Positions 1-9,670 are shown, counted from the first letter of the stretch. The stretch is DNA of 39,272 bases from Pseudobdellovibrionaceae bacterium (GCA_013359135.1 JABWCN010000043.1:1-39272), one strand, 5' to 3'. The notes: a model not told the origin generated them from the sequence alone. Program-made: numbers and translations.

Positions 1-784
1 CAATTTTGTCTGGAATATAAGGTCTTTTCTCTGGAATATAATGATCAAATCTATAGGCACTTTCACCCAAAGCCGCCTTCTGAGGATTCTTCTTTTTTTC
101 GTCCCAAAGCCAATACTGAGCTCCATGGGAACTAAGAAGATCAATGGCCGTTCCAAAAGAATGATTGGAAAGCCTTTGAGTTCCAGCAATATTTCTCCAA
201 CTAAAAGTCATACCCTGTAACTGTTTTTTTTGACTCAAAAATGGGTCCAAAAAAATTTTTGCTTCATTATCAATTTGACTAAGATAAACTAACTTGGTCC
301 CTACCATTTCAAGTCTCTGAGCGGCCCCTAATTTTTTTTGAAATTTTATTTTTTGATTTAAAAATTGAATCTCAACTAAATTCTTTTTTACATTGGATTC
401 TGAACTACCGAAAACAGTTCGGTTCAATTGTTCCAATCTAAGTCGACCTGGATCAAAATTTTTTCGTACTTCTGGTAAAGGGATTGAGCCCATTTGATAA
501 GGAATTAAAAATAAAGACCTAACATCCATGTTTTCCATACGCTCATAAAAATCTAATTTTTTCCCGTCATCACAAATGTATTTACTTTTTTTAAAACCAC
601 TATCCACCAATAAAATATTAGCTTCTTTGTCAATTTTAACATTATCACCACAAACAGAGTAAATTTTTTGAACCAACTCACAACTCTGAGAGCTTTCTAA
701 TGAAGAAAAATCATTTTCTTGTGCCTGTAAAAAACAATTTAAAAATACAAATATGAAAATTGTAAAATAAATAACTAATCTCAT
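1..784 (-). CDS. M15-family peptidoglycan peptidase (VanY/DacB-like), C-terminus outside window
   Basis: The minus-strand frame opens with ATG at 784 and runs off the left edge, giving 261 codons. Residues 1-21 form a signal peptide ending near LQAQ. Residues 203-216 read QRLSNHSFGTAIDL, the SxHxxGxAIDL signature of M15 zinc D-Ala-D-Ala carboxypeptidases and L-Ala-D-Glu peptidases, so H208 and D215 should be zinc ligands. The catalytic Glu and third ligand would lie beyond the edge. The roughly 200 residues before the motif contain cysteines but no domain I recognise. The probable role is cell-wall trimming in the periplasm. The divergent neighbour at 1027 is also a cell-wall hydrolase. The family call is fairly firm; the exact bond cut is not known. 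Confidence 0.75.
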   Translation of the reverse strand, partial: MRLVIYFTIFIFVFLNCFLQAQENDFSSLESSQSCELVQKIYSVCGDNVKIDKEANILLVDSGFKKSKYICDDGKKLDFYERMENMDVRSLFLIPYQMGSIPLPEVRKNFDPGRLRLEQLNRTVFGSSESNVKKNLVEIQFLNQKIKFQKKLGAAQRLEMVGTKLVYLSQIDNEAKIFLDPFLSQKKQLQGMTFSWRNIAGTQRLSNHSFGTAIDLLSSHGAQYWLWDEKKKNPQKAALGESAYRFDHYIPEKRPYIPDKI

Positions 785-1026
785 AACATGAACATATAAG
801 CGAGAATTAGAAGTTCAGCGAGATGAAATAGTAAATATGAAAAAAAGAACTCCCTATCTGTCAAAAAAAAGAACAGTAGGAATGGGATTAAGATATTTTC
901 TTGGTTAAAAACATGACAATTTTTGTAATCTTTGTCTGTTTATCTACAGATGATTTTTTTTAAATTCTTAGCTATTTTACTGACTAAAAATATCTATTTA
1001 TCTAAGATTAAGGAATCTGCACTGAA

Positions 1027-2271
1027 ATGAAAAAGTTATTTAGCTTGATGATAATTAGTCTTAGTCTTTATGGGTCTATTGCCATAATTATTCTCCTAAG
1101 CCCACGAAATTTTAATCGGCCTCTACTTTCTAAAATTGATTTCATTATTTTACATACTACTGAGGGAGCACTTGAAGGGTCTCTATTTAAACTCAGGAAA
1201 AATGGTGAAGCGCACTTTTTAGTTTCAGAAAAAGGACAAATTTATCAACTCATTGAGGAAGGTCGAGTAGCTAGGCACGCGGGACGAACCCTCTGGAATG
1301 GTACAACTCGGCTTGATGAAAACTCACTTGGAATTGAAATTGTAGGCTATCACAATAAACCAATTACAGCAGCTCAAGAGTTAGCTCTTGGGCGCTTACT
1401 TTATCAAATGAAAAAAAAATATAAAGTTGATGATAGAAATATTTTACCCCACTCCATGGTCGCTTATGGTGTTCCAAACAAATGGTTCGATCAAGCTCAT
1501 AGAGGAAGAAAGCGCTGTGGGATGATGTTTGCAGACACGGATTTTAGAAAACGAATAGGGTTAGGACCAGTTCCCTCATTTGACCCAGACGTGCTCCAGG
1601 GTAGACTCATTGTTGCTGATCCATTTTTGAATTCTATGTTATTTGCAAATTCCATAGAAAAGAAGAAAACTCTTAATTCAGAATTAACTAACGATGGAGA
1701 ATTTATAGTTTCAAAGACTAAATCCGCTTGGTATTTCGCAAGAGAGTTATACAATAAATCGACTACTCTGTATCACCTCCCAAATGGTCAAAAGTTTTTG
1801 GGAAATCAAATTAAGAACTGGAACTTACTTCCTGAAGGGACCAGAGTTATTTTGGATAAAAATGAGAAAATAGACTCAGAAATTTTAATTAGCGATCTAG
1901 CAAATCAACAATCTAAAGTCGACTTCAAAGAGATTGGAATTGACGGACAAACTGCTTACCAAATAGCTGGGAAAAACTATGCTAGTAGATCTACAATTTA
2001 TTTTTTTCCCAATGGTGATACTTCAACAGGAGTCGACCTTTATTATGAAAAAAAAGAACTACTGGCCCATCTTCCAAAAGGTACAAAAGTTCTTTTAGGT
2101 TATATCTATGGAGGAGCAATTGGTCCATTGCAAAGCGCGTATCGTATTGCGGGAAAACGCTGGAACTCACCAGCAACGATCTACCGACTTCCAAATTCAC
2201 AAATTATAACGGGTGATGAAGTGGATATAAATTCTGTGAAGACAGGGACTCAAGTTTTTTTTGAACTTTAA
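1027..2271 (+). CDS. N-acetylmuramoyl-L-alanine amidase (Amidase_2/PGRP fold) with three C-terminal repeats
   Basis: This 414-residue protein begins with a membrane anchor or signal segment (residues 4-24). An Amidase_2 domain spans about 36-170. It cleaves the bond between MurNAc and the stem peptide. Likely zinc ligands are H43 (ILHTTEG), H142 (PHSMVAYG) and C164 (GRKRCG). Cysteine as third ligand, with a lysine two residues earlier (K162), matches T7 lysozyme and PGRPs rather than AmpD, which has Asp. The C-terminal half holds three diverged repeats of about 50-60 residues (near 235-285, 302-358 and 363-414), each with an A-Y-x-I/A-x-G/E-K/L core, TIY-LPN and an LP-GT-V-type end, possibly a wall-binding module. 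Its stop overlaps the convergent ctaB stop by 4 bp. Confidence 0.8.
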   Translation: MKKLFSLMIISLSLYGSIAIIILLSPRNFNRPLLSKIDFIILHTTEGALEGSLFKLRKNGEAHFLVSEKGQIYQLIEEGRVARHAGRTLWNGTTRLDENSLGIEIVGYHNKPITAAQELALGRLLYQMKKKYKVDDRNILPHSMVAYGVPNKWFDQAHRGRKRCGMMFADTDFRKRIGLGPVPSFDPDVLQGRLIVADPFLNSMLFANSIEKKKTLNSELTNDGEFIVSKTKSAWYFARELYNKSTTLYHLPNGQKFLGNQIKNWNLLPEGTRVILDKNEKIDSEILISDLANQQSKVDFKEIGIDGQTAYQIAGKNYASRSTIYFFPNGDTSTGVDLYYEKKELLAHLPKGTKVLLGYIYGGAIGPLQSAYRIAGKRWNSPATIYRLPNSQIITGDEVDINSVKTGTQVFFEL

Positions 2272-3143
2272 TTACTTTTAATAAATAAAAAGTTCCACTT
2301 ATCAAGAACAGGAACCAGTAAAAAAATCAATACGCTTACATTTACCCACATAAAGAATTTAAGCCAATTATCTTTCCCTTGAGACTTGTGAAACTTAGCA
2401 TACTCTTGTAAAAGTTTTAAAGATACAGGCACTACAAGTAAAATATAAAACCAGCTTGTTTTATAAAACATAGGTGAAGCCAAAGCACATCCTACATAAG
2501 CCAAAGTATACATCCCCATTTGGTATAAGGTTTTTTCCATACCCAAGGCCACTGGCAAAGTAGGAATGCCTCCTTCTCGATAATCATCTTTAAACTTAAT
2601 CGCTAGAGCCCAGAAGTGCGGCATTTGCCACAGAAACAAGATAAGAAATAAATAAATAGATTCACTGGAGAAAACATTATTGTTTACTGCTGCGTAGCCA
2701 ATAGTAACAGGTAAAGTTCCTGGAATAGCTCCTGGAATTGCAGCATAAATCCATTTAGGCTTCCAATAATAGGTGTAAACACCATTATAAAGTAAAACAG
2801 TTGCTAGTCCCAAATATGCGGATAACTCAGAAACCTCCCACAAAAGTTGTAGGCCAGTAAAAATAAAGAAAAAAGCCATTAAACCAGCAGCAGTAGGGGT
2901 GATTTTACCAGAAGCCACCGGCCGATTTGCAGTCCGCTTCATCAAACTATCTAATTTATATTCTTGTACTTGATTAAGGGCCAAACTACCAGAACTTAAA
3001 ACAAAAACACCAAGAACAAGGTCAAAAAAATGAGACCATACGAAACTTCGTTCAGATTCAAAACCTGTGGCGTAACCAGCAATTGCCGATAACACCACAA
3101 AAATCGTAATACCTACCTTAGTAAGTTGAGCAAATAACTTCAC
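2268..3143 (-). CDS. ctaB: Protoheme IX farnesyltransferase (heme O synthase)
   Basis: This is a UbiA-superfamily membrane prenyltransferase of 291 residues with about eight or nine hydrophobic helices. It farnesylates heme B to heme O for the adjacent oxidase. The family block SLMKRTANRPVASG (66-79), the proline-rich AIPGAIPGTLP stretch and the QMPHFWALAIKFKDDYREGG block are all present. The first polyprenyl/Mg-binding motif, usually N-x3-D-x3-D, reads N57-x3-E61-x3-D65, a conservative change. Translation appears to start at a GTG 7 nt after the ctaF stop, making it the last gene of the oxidase operon. The partner heme A synthase (ctaA) is not in this window. It converges on the amidase gene with a 4-bp overlap. 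Confidence 0.92.
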   Translation of the reverse strand: MKLFAQLTKVGITIFVVLSAIAGYATGFESERSFVWSHFFDLVLGVFVLSSGSLALNQVQEYKLDSLMKRTANRPVASGKITPTAAGLMAFFFIFTGLQLLWEVSELSAYLGLATVLLYNGVYTYYWKPKWIYAAIPGAIPGTLPVTIGYAAVNNNVFSSESIYLFLILFLWQMPHFWALAIKFKDDYREGGIPTLPVALGMEKTLYQMGMYTLAYVGCALASPMFYKTSWFYILLVVPVSLKLLQEYAKFHKSQGKDNWLKFFMWVNVSVLIFLLVPVLDKWNFLFIKSN

Positions 3144-3150
3144 AATAAAC

Positions 3151-3501
3151 TTACAGTGTACTTGTCACTGCAACTCTTGTCCAAATATCTAATGCAGAAA
3201 AGAAGATTAAAACAAATAAAAAGAAAAATCCAAGAGCAAAAATGATTCTATTATCAACGGAATCATACTTTAAACCCATGAAAAACATTAATACCAAAGA
3301 AGCTTTTACTGCAGCGATAAGAAAAGCCACTGGTGCCGCTAAAACAGATCCATGCATTACCGAATGAAACAAATAGTGAAAACCCACCGTTAATAAGGTT
3401 AATACAAATAAGGCCAAAGCCACTTTTTTATATATTTCTGCTGGAATAATGTGATGTCCGTGACCAGCTGACTGATGCTCTGAATGATTATTTGCAGCCA
3501 T
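3151..3501 (-). CDS. ctaF: Cytochrome c oxidase subunit IV (caa3 type)
   Basis: This 116-residue protein has a His-rich cytoplasmic start (residues 5-18) and three transmembrane helices (about 25-45, 54-77 and 85-107), the layout of the prokaryotic COX4 subunit found in caa3 and bo3 oxidases. The stretch around AAVKASLVLMFFMGLKYD is the most family-like part. It sits between ctaE and ctaB. A GAGAGAG purine run just before the ATG serves as ribosome-binding site. The 112-bp gap to ctaE is the largest within the operon and shows no clear hairpin. It is a structural subunit with no cofactors. Confidence 0.85.
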   Translation of the reverse strand: MAANNHSEHQSAGHGHHIIPAEIYKKVALALFVLTLLTVGFHYLFHSVMHGSVLAAPVAFLIAAVKASLVLMFFMGLKYDSVDNRIIFALGFFFLFVLIFFSALDIWTRVAVTSTL

Positions 3502-3613
3502 TCGCTCTCTCTTTCATTTAAATACTAGTTTAAACTTTATAGTACTATTTCATTTAATTTTAGTTGTTATCGCCCAAAATTGAATTCTTGTTATTTTTTT
3601 ACTTTGTTTGTCT

Positions 3614-4273
3614 TTAGCCAACCAAGTAAAGCAAAGGAAATAAAAAAATCCAAATCAAGTCAACAATATGCCAAAAAATCCCCACTCCTTCAACAGGAGT
3701 AAAATAATCTTCTCCAAACTCACCTTTTTGTGCTCTTAAGGCTAGCCAAACAATAAGCCCCATTCCAATTAAAACATGAAGTCCATGTAAACCAGTCATA
3801 CAATAATAAAATCCATAATACATACCTAGATTTGCTGATTCAGCTCCAGTATGAACAACATCCAACAACCGTCCAGGTAGAAATCCATGTTGAAATTTTC
3901 CAGTGTATTCGAAAGCCTTAATACACATAAAAATGACTCCACAACCAACAGTTAACCACAACTTAGTGACGGCTTGTGATTTCTCATTTTTCTGAAGGTG
4001 GTGAATAGACATCGCCATGGTATATGAAGAAAAAATTAGTACCAGAGTATTCACAAAACCTAGTTTCCAATTTAAATGGCTAGCTCCTTCTGCGAACATC
4101 TTAGGATAAAGTGCATGGAATATAGCATAACCAACAAACAAACCTCCAAACATTAGAATTTCAGTTACCATGAATAACCAAATTCCTTGCTTAGCACTTT
4201 CAAATTGGTGATTTGCATCTCTAAAGTGATGCGCTACATGTGAATCGTGTGTATGTGAACTACTTGTACTCAT
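3614..4273 (-). CDS. ctaE: Cytochrome c oxidase subunit III
   Basis: The protein has 219 residues: a His-rich N-terminus (7-22), then five hydrophobic helices, as in the short subunit III of caa3-type enzymes. Family blocks include [17 protein letters not shown] (30-46), [16 protein letters not shown] and, at the end, the [18 protein letters not shown] helix. Subunit III supports proton uptake and turnover stability of the core; it holds no redox centre. Its start lies inside the end of ctaD with a 14-bp overlap, so the two are probably translationally coupled. Confidence 0.93.
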   Translation of the reverse strand: MSTSSSHTHDSHVAHHFRDANHQFESAKQGIWLFMVTEILMFGGLFVGYAIFHALYPKMFAEGASHLNWKLGFVNTLVLIFSSYTMAMSIHHLQKNEKSQAVTKLWLTVGCGVIFMCIKAFEYTGKFQHGFLPGRLLDVVHTGAESANLGMYYGFYYCMTGLHGLHVLIGMGLIVWLALRAQKGEFGEDYFTPVEGVGIFWHIVDLIWIFLFPLLYLVG

Positions 4274-5867
4274 AAGGCCCCGCTGTTACTACCGGCTCCA
4301 CATGAAAATTAGTATGCGGAGGAGGTGATGATGTTTGCCACTCTAATGTTTTTGCTCCCCAAGGATTATCGGAAGCTTTCTCGCCACTTCTTAACGCCGT
4401 AACGATTACATATAAGCTTAATAGAAATCCACAACCAATCAACCAAGATCCTATTGTTGAAATAGAATTTAATGATTGATACGCTGGAATATAATCAAAA
4501 TATCTTCTTGGCATACCCATAGCTCCCAAAATAAATTGAGGGAAAAAGGTTACGTTAAAGCCAATAAAAATTAAAACAAAAGTTAATCTTGCCAATGTTT
4601 CATTATACATTTTCCCAAACATTTTAGGGAACCAATAATAAAGTCCACCCATCAATGCCATCAATGTACCACCAACCATCACATAGTGAAAATGTGCCAC
4701 CACGAAATAAGTATCATGAAAATGAACGTCTGTTGCAATTGTTGCCAACATAATTCCAGTAACGCCACCAATTGCAAACAAGAATAAAAATCCAAGAGCA
4801 AATAACATTGGTGATTCAAAAGAAATATTTCCTCTATATAAAGTCGACAACCAGTTAAACATTTTAATCGCTGTTGGAACTCCGACCAGCATTGTTAAAA
4901 AAGAGAATACAATTCCAGCCACCTCTGATTGGCCAGATACAAACATGTGGTGTCCCCAAACAAAGAAAGACACAGCAGCAATCCCAATGGATGAAAATGC
5001 AATCGCTGTATAACCAAAAATTGTTTTTCTAGAAAAAGCAGCGATAAGCTCACTGACAACACCCATCGCAGGAAGAATCATAATGTAAACTGCTGGATGA
5101 GAGTAAAACCAGAAAAAGTGTTGGAAAAGCACAGGATCTCCACCAAGGTTAGGATCAAAAATTCCCACACCAAATGTTCTTTCCATAGCCAACAACAAAA
5201 GAGTAATCCCCAACACAGGAGTTGCTAAAATTTGAAGTACCGCTGTTGAGTATATAGCCCAAATGAATAATGGAATTCTAAACATAGTCATACCCGGGGC
5301 TCTTAACTTGTGAACAGTCACAATAAAGTTCAAACCCGTCAAAATTGAGGACATTCCCATAACAAACGCGGCAACTACCATCATTGTGGCAGCAGTACCT
5401 GTTTTAATAGAATAAGGAGTGTAAAAGGTCCAACCCGTGTCGATTTTACCTAAAAACAAAGTACAAATGGCAATGATAGCACCCAACATAAACACGTACC
5501 AGCTTGTTAGATTTAGCCTTGGAAAAGCCACATCTTTAGCTCCGATTTGAAGAGGCAAAAAGAAGTTTCCAAGAATCGCTGGAATTCCAGGAACAATAAC
5601 CATGAAAACCATAATGGCCCCGTGATATGTCATTACCTGATTATATTGATCGGGTGTTAAATACTGAGCTCCTGGTTTAAAAAGCTCTAACCTGATAAGC
5701 AAAGCAAAAAGCCCTCCCACCAAGAAAAAGAACAAAACTGAAATCATATAAAGTAAACCAATTCTTTTGTGATCTAAACTGGTAAACCATGACTTCAAAC
5801 CTTTAAATTCATTTATATAGTTCACTTCGCCGCTAGTATGGGAAGCTGTATGTGTTGATGCTGACAT
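4260..5867 (-). CDS. ctaD: Cytochrome c oxidase subunit I, A2 subtype
   Basis: This 535-residue subunit with 12 or more helices carries the heme and CuB centre that reduces oxygen to water and pumps protons. Visible ligands include the low-spin heme His in [10 protein letters not shown], the CuB His and cross-linked Tyr in [10 protein letters not shown], the HH pair in WGHHMF, and the [12 protein letters not shown] helix with heme ligands. The YSHPxV motif in place of GHPEV marks the A2 subtype, in which Tyr-Ser replace the D-channel glutamate; this is typical of caa3 oxidases. [20 protein letters not shown] retains the D-channel entrance Asp and Asn residues. A GGAG ribosome-binding site precedes the ATG. 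Confidence 0.97.
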   Translation of the reverse strand: MSASTHTASHTSGEVNYINEFKGLKSWFTSLDHKRIGLLYMISVLFFFLVGGLFALLIRLELFKPGAQYLTPDQYNQVMTYHGAIMVFMVIVPGIPAILGNFFLPLQIGAKDVAFPRLNLTSWYVFMLGAIIAICTLFLGKIDTGWTFYTPYSIKTGTAATMMVVAAFVMGMSSILTGLNFIVTVHKLRAPGMTMFRIPLFIWAIYSTAVLQILATPVLGITLLLLAMERTFGVGIFDPNLGGDPVLFQHFFWFYSHPAVYIMILPAMGVVSELIAAFSRKTIFGYTAIAFSSIGIAAVSFFVWGHHMFVSGQSEVAGIVFSFLTMLVGVPTAIKMFNWLSTLYRGNISFESPMLFALGFLFLFAIGGVTGIMLATIATDVHFHDTYFVVAHFHYVMVGGTLMALMGGLYYWFPKMFGKMYNETLARLTFVLIFIGFNVTFFPQFILGAMGMPRRYFDYIPAYQSLNSISTIGSWLIGCGFLLSLYVIVTALRSGEKASDNPWGAKTLEWQTSSPPPHTNFHVEPVVTAGPYEYK

Positions 5868-5881
5868 TGTTTACTCCGTAA

Positions 5882-6838
5882 TTATTTTGCCGATTTAATA
5901 TATTCAATAATTGCACTTAACTCGTCTTCACTTAGTTGCCCTTGAAAAGAAGGCATAACTCCAGACGCAAAACCTTTAACAATTTTCGCATTAGGATTTA
6001 GAATAGATTCCCTGAGATAATTTTCATCCACACCTGTAGAGTCTCCAGAGGTCAACTCTTCCTTTGCTCCAAATTTTTTAAACAAAGAAGGACCTACTTT
6101 AACGCTAGCATCTGCTACTGAATGACAGCCAGAACAAGCTTTAATTTGAAACAATTTTTCACCTTTTTGAGCTATCGGTAAAGTGCTAAACTTAGCTTCT
6201 TCTTCAAGCCATTTATCATATTCTTCACGACTCACTACTTGTAATTTGCCAATCATCCCAGAGTGTTGAGTACCGCAGTATTCGGTACAAAAAATGTGAA
6301 AATCTCCAAGCTTATTAGCATTAAACCACACCGCTGTGTAACGCCCCGGAACAGCGTCTTGCTTAATCCTAAAACTAGGAACATAAAAACTGTGAATGAC
6401 ATCATTTGAAGCCAATATAATTTTAACATCAGTATCTATTGGCACCTTCACTAAATTTGCAGTTCTAACACCGCTTTTGTAAGTAGCTTCCCACGCCCAC
6501 TGTTTACCCGTAACATGAACTTCCAAAGCATCTTTTGGAAACTGCCTCATTTGATGATAAATGTGCCATCCCCATCCAAATACCACTAAAAATATAACAA
6601 GTGGTATAAATGACCACAAAAACTCCAAAAAAGTATTGTGAGTAATGTAAGCAGATTTTGCCGTCAGTGATTGTCTTTTATATTTGTAGGCAAAATAAAT
6701 CATTCCACCAATCAAAATCACACAAGCAATGAAGCTTGAAATCAACAGAAAGCTATAAAGGTTATTAACCTGTGAAGCCTGATCTGTAGCCGCAGTCGGC
6801 ATGAATTTACTTGCAAAAGCATATTGCATCCAGAACAT
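5882..6838 (-). CDS. ctaC: Cytochrome c oxidase subunit II fused to cytochrome c (caa3)
   Basis: The 318 residues comprise two N-terminal helices (about 28-50 and 72-92), a periplasmic cupredoxin domain and a C-terminal cytochrome c domain. The CuA ligands H149, C184, E186, C188, H192 and M195 are all present (CTEYCGTQHSGM). The heme c site is C235-SG-C238-H239, with M295 as likely axial ligand. This fusion defines a caa3 oxidase: electrons enter at the fused heme, pass to CuA, then to subunit I. AGGAG lies 7 nt before the ATG. It follows the Sco gene by 3 bp, matching Sco's role in loading CuA. Confidence 0.96.
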   Translation of the reverse strand: MFWMQYAFASKFMPTAATDQASQVNNLYSFLLISSFIACVILIGGMIYFAYKYKRQSLTAKSAYITHNTFLEFLWSFIPLVIFLVVFGWGWHIYHQMRQFPKDALEVHVTGKQWAWEATYKSGVRTANLVKVPIDTDVKIILASNDVIHSFYVPSFRIKQDAVPGRYTAVWFNANKLGDFHIFCTEYCGTQHSGMIGKLQVVSREEYDKWLEEEAKFSTLPIAQKGEKLFQIKACSGCHSVADASVKVGPSLFKKFGAKEELTSGDSTGVDENYLRESILNPNAKIVKGFASGVMPSFQGQLSEDELSAIIEYIKSAK

Positions 6839-6841
6839 GAA

Positions 6842-7723
6842 TTAACTCCTAACTGTACTTTCATTTTTTTTAATTCTTAACCAAAAAGGTAATAACCATA
6901 AAACCATTAGCAACACTATTAATGCACCACCAAGACGTACTAAGTTGAAAGCATAAAGCGCATATTTATTAGCTTGGGGATCATAATGAAAACAAAAAAG
7001 AATTACTTTATCAATTAAACTACCAATTTTTCCGTCAGCAGCTTCGTTGAGTGCTAGTTTAATGTCTTTGGCCTCAAATTGAATACCACCCAAATATCTC
7101 GAGATAATGCCCTCAGAAGTCGTCACAATAGCAGCTGAAGCATGTGACCACTCATTTTCTTTTTCATTCCATTTATACTTGAATCCCACAGAGTTTGTTA
7201 GTTTATCAAGGGTAGTTTGATCTGCTGTCAAAAAGTGCCATCCTTTTTCAGCATTTGGACGATTATATATCTCCATATATGTCTTCTTTTTATTTTTAGC
7301 CATTTCTGGAGTTTCTTTGCTGTCAAAACTTATTGCCAAAACTTCAAATTTATCACCAGGGTTCCAATCTACACCCTTAAGAACCTCTGTCATGCCATTG
7401 AGATGAAAATTACAAAGACTTGGACAGTTAAAATAAACTAAAGAAATAATAACTGGCTTATGAGATTGGTAAAAAGAACCTAGTTTTACACTTTCACCTA
7501 ATTCATTTTTAAAAGACAACTCTAAATCGATCTTTGAACCTAATTTCTGATCAATCCCCACACCTTCAAGTTGCTTAGGTGTTTGATTAGACAAACTGGG
7601 TAAAGTTTTTCCATCATACGTATCCATAGCCATTGCCTGACAAAAGAAAACCATAGAAAAAAGAGGAATGAAAACAATCAGTCCCTTCTTTAAGTTTAGA
7701 TTTTCTTCAAGCAAGCCAAGCAT
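6842..7723 (-). CDS. Sco-family copper chaperone/thiol protein for CuA assembly, membrane-anchored at both ends
   Basis: This 293-residue protein has a thioredoxin fold with the Sco copper motif C100-PSL-C104 and the distant ligand H194. A hydrophobic segment at 13-32 may act as signal or anchor, and a second helix near 263-282 followed by lysine-rich residues anchors the C-terminus. That second anchor is extra relative to classical Sco1/SenC but is seen in larger SCO proteins. It lies just upstream of ctaC, so copper delivery or disulfide reduction for CuA is the natural role. It is distinct from the shorter Sco in the nirK operon at 25834-26394. Confidence 0.88.
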   Translation of the reverse strand: MLGLLEENLNLKKGLIVFIPLFSMVFFCQAMAMDTYDGKTLPSLSNQTPKQLEGVGIDQKLGSKIDLELSFKNELGESVKLGSFYQSHKPVIISLVYFNCPSLCNFHLNGMTEVLKGVDWNPGDKFEVLAISFDSKETPEMAKNKKKTYMEIYNRPNAEKGWHFLTADQTTLDKLTNSVGFKYKWNEKENEWSHASAAIVTTSEGIISRYLGGIQFEAKDIKLALNEAADGKIGSLIDKVILFCFHYDPQANKYALYAFNLVRLGGALIVLLMVLWLLPFWLRIKKNESTVRS

Positions 7724-7774
7724 AGGAGTGTAACTTTCTATATTTTAATTGGTACTTTTTAATAAGCTTAAATT

Positions 7775-8311
7775 CTAGTTTGCTGTTTTTGCAAACTCAG
7801 CCACCTTGGCCGGATCATCTTTAGATTTATTTTGAGTAATTGATTCAATAAAATGAAGAATTGCCCATCTATCATAAGTCTTCAAATGTTGAAAAGAAGC
7901 CATAGATCCACCTTTAATACCATTAACTAGCACATTGTAATGAGCTATAATACCTTCACCCTGGGTCCACTTACCCTCAACCATATTACGTGGTTTTGGA
8001 TTCATACTAGCACTGGAAGGGCCATCCCCCTTACCTTCATTACCATGACAAACAGAACAGTTGTTCTTAAACACTTTAGCTCCATAAGTTATGATTTCAG
8101 GAGTCGATGTCCAAGGCTCTTTAACTGCTGACATATTAAAAACTGCGGCCGCTCCATCTTTAGTAGGTGCCCTAGGGTCTACGACATTTTCACCCAAATC
8201 AACTCCAGGATGAATAACCACAAGATAAAAGAAAAAACTAAACACAAAAACCATCGCAAAGATAAAAGCGGTAAAGCCACCTCTGTTATGAACATCAGAA
8301 GCATCTGACAT
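7775..8311 (-). CDS. Membrane-anchored mono-heme cytochrome c
   Basis: The ATG at 8311 with GGAG 7 nt upstream is chosen over a TTG two codons earlier, giving 178 residues. One N-terminal helix (about 12-33) anchors a periplasmic class I cytochrome c domain. In numbering from the upstream TTG, the heme motif is C87-SV-C90-H91 followed by GNEGKGDGP, and M139 in GGSMASF is a likely sixth ligand. Being first in the operon, it may pass electrons to the caa3 oxidase. It resembles the mono-heme cytochrome of alternative complex III, but no other complex III subunit is in the window, so that link is unproven. Confidence 0.85.
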   Translation of the reverse strand: MSDASDVHNRGGFTAFIFAMVFVFSFFFYLVVIHPGVDLGENVVDPRAPTKDGAAAVFNMSAVKEPWTSTPEIITYGAKVFKNNCSVCHGNEGKGDGPSSASMNPKPRNMVEGKWTQGEGIIAHYNVLVNGIKGGSMASFQHLKTYDRWAILHFIESITQNKSKDDPAKVAEFAKTAN

Positions 8312-8362
8312 AATCAATCTCCAAATCTATATCTGATTAATTTAATTAGAATTTATATATAA

Positions 8363-8391
8363 ATGATAAGTAGCGTAAAAAAAAACCTCAA
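8363..8391 (-). promoter_or_regulatory. Predicted sigma70-type promoter of the oxidase operon
   Basis: On the minus strand, TTGAGG (8391-8386) and TATCAT (8368-8363) are separated by exactly 17 nt, which include a run of nine T. Transcription would start near 8356, about 45 nt before the cytochrome c ATG. This is a motif match only, with no data on which sigma factor is used. Confidence 0.5.
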
Positions 8392-8454
8392 GCAACCAAA
8401 AGCTTAATTCTACAAAAAAAATGCCGCATATACTAAATAGCAGTCCAGTTTACT

Positions 8455-8494
8455 AAATAAAAAACCCCAAGACTATGATGTGAGTCATGGGGTT
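8455..8494 (-). terminator. Rho-independent terminator after the secreted hydrolase gene
   Basis: A hairpin pairs 8463-8469 (AACCCCA) with 8488-8494 (TGGGGTT), plus four more pairs (GACT with AGTC) beyond an A-A mismatch and an 8-nt loop. On the minus strand it is followed by six T and an ATTT stretch. It lies about 50 nt past the stop of the gene at 8544-9635. Confidence 0.8.
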
Positions 8495-8543
8495 ACAAAA
8501 AAAATTCCAATCTCAATAAATATGAAATTTAATTACGTTTTTT

Positions 8544-9635
8544 TTACTTTTTGGACAAAATACTTTCATCTTTTTCAAAAGCAAACTTTCCACCGCCGAT
8601 AGTTTCAACATAGCCTAAAGTAGGAAAGCCAAGGAAGTCATGTCCTTGAAACATAATTGAAGTTCCAGAAACAATGTGAGAAACCCAAGCTGCCGTAAAC
8701 CTAGGAACTACGGCATTAATATAGTGCCCCACCCCTTGAACAAACACTCTACTCATTCTTGCCTGTGGATTCACTTTTCTCCAAAAAACATCTAAAACAT
8801 ATGGCAACACTAAATTATCCATAGCGCCCACAATAAGATGAATTTTACCAGCTGGATAATTAGGCGCCAATTTCTCTGTAAGGACTCTTCGAATTCCTTG
8901 TGTTAGTCTAAATGTACTTTCTTTTTTATACTTAACTGTATTCAAAGAAGGCTCCCCAACAGGAAACATAGTGTATACAAAAATTTTCAAATAATAATCA
9001 TAATTTTGATCGTAGGTCCAAGAGTTGAAGGGATACAAATAACTTGTCATTAAAATTTGAGTTCTAATCCAGTTGTCTTGCCAATCAACAGGACGGGTAT
9101 ATGGGGCCATTAAAATCAAATTTTTGACTAATTGAGGATATTTAGAAACAAAAACCTGACCAATACCTCCACCATAAGAATGGCCTACTAAGTTATAAGG
9201 TTTTGGAACATTTAATTTTTCAAGTAATATTCTCAAGTCTTCAACTTGATTTTCAGGAGCAATCATATCCTTAGGTTCGCCATATCTAGCTAAGGTTCGT
9301 CCTTGACCATAAAAATCAAACCGCACAACACCCATACCTTTTGAAACAAGGTATTCCGTCATCCCATTCCAATCCTCAGTGGTTGCGGTCAAACCATTTA
9401 AAAAAACAATTGTTGGCTTATTGGCTTGAGGCTGAATGTAATCAAAAAACAATTGTTTGTTATCAGCTACAGCAGCCCAATTCTGAATTCTTTGAACTGG
9501 AGAAATAACTCTCGCTCCTGAAGCTTTGCCAACAAGAGCCACCTGGGCCGGAGCCTTGAAGCTAAGTAGAAATCCGAAAATTAAAAGAAAAGTACCGAAT
9601 ATTTTAGTTGTTATTGCTTTCTCTTGATGGGCCAT
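8544..9635 (-). CDS. Secreted alpha/beta hydrolase
   Basis: This 363-residue protein has a signal sequence or anchor (helix about 12-30). The hydrolase core carries the nucleophile elbow GHSYGGG with S153, the acid D273 in VGAMDNLV and H304 in GVGHYINAVV, so the catalytic triad appears complete. HG is replaced by NG near the oxyanion loop (FLNGLTATTEDW). The substrate cannot be read from sequence; an esterase or lipase is plausible. AGGAGGG lies 5 nt before the ATG. It has its own promoter and terminator, so it is probably monocistronic. A second secreted hydrolase with a similar GHSKGGG elbow is at 35466-36740. Confidence 0.85.
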   Translation of the reverse strand: MAHQEKAITTKIFGTFLLIFGFLLSFKAPAQVALVGKASGARVISPVQRIQNWAAVADNKQLFFDYIQPQANKPTIVFLNGLTATTEDWNGMTEYLVSKGMGVVRFDFYGQGRTLARYGEPKDMIAPENQVEDLRILLEKLNVPKPYNLVGHSYGGGIGQVFVSKYPQLVKNLILMAPYTRPVDWQDNWIRTQILMTSYLYPFNSWTYDQNYDYYLKIFVYTMFPVGEPSLNTVKYKKESTFRLTQGIRRVLTEKLAPNYPAGKIHLIVGAMDNLVLPYVLDVFWRKVNPQARMSRVFVQGVGHYINAVVPRFTAAWVSHIVSGTSIMFQGHDFLGFPTLGYVETIGGGKFAFEKDESILSKK

Positions 9636-9670
9636 GAAACCCTCCTACGATTAGAATTTTTCCGCTTACT

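Noticed and set aside
935-950. Inverted repeat TCTGT-N6-ACAGA before the amidase gene as an operator.
   Set aside because: Five-base arms are common by chance in AT-rich DNA and no known regulator fits.
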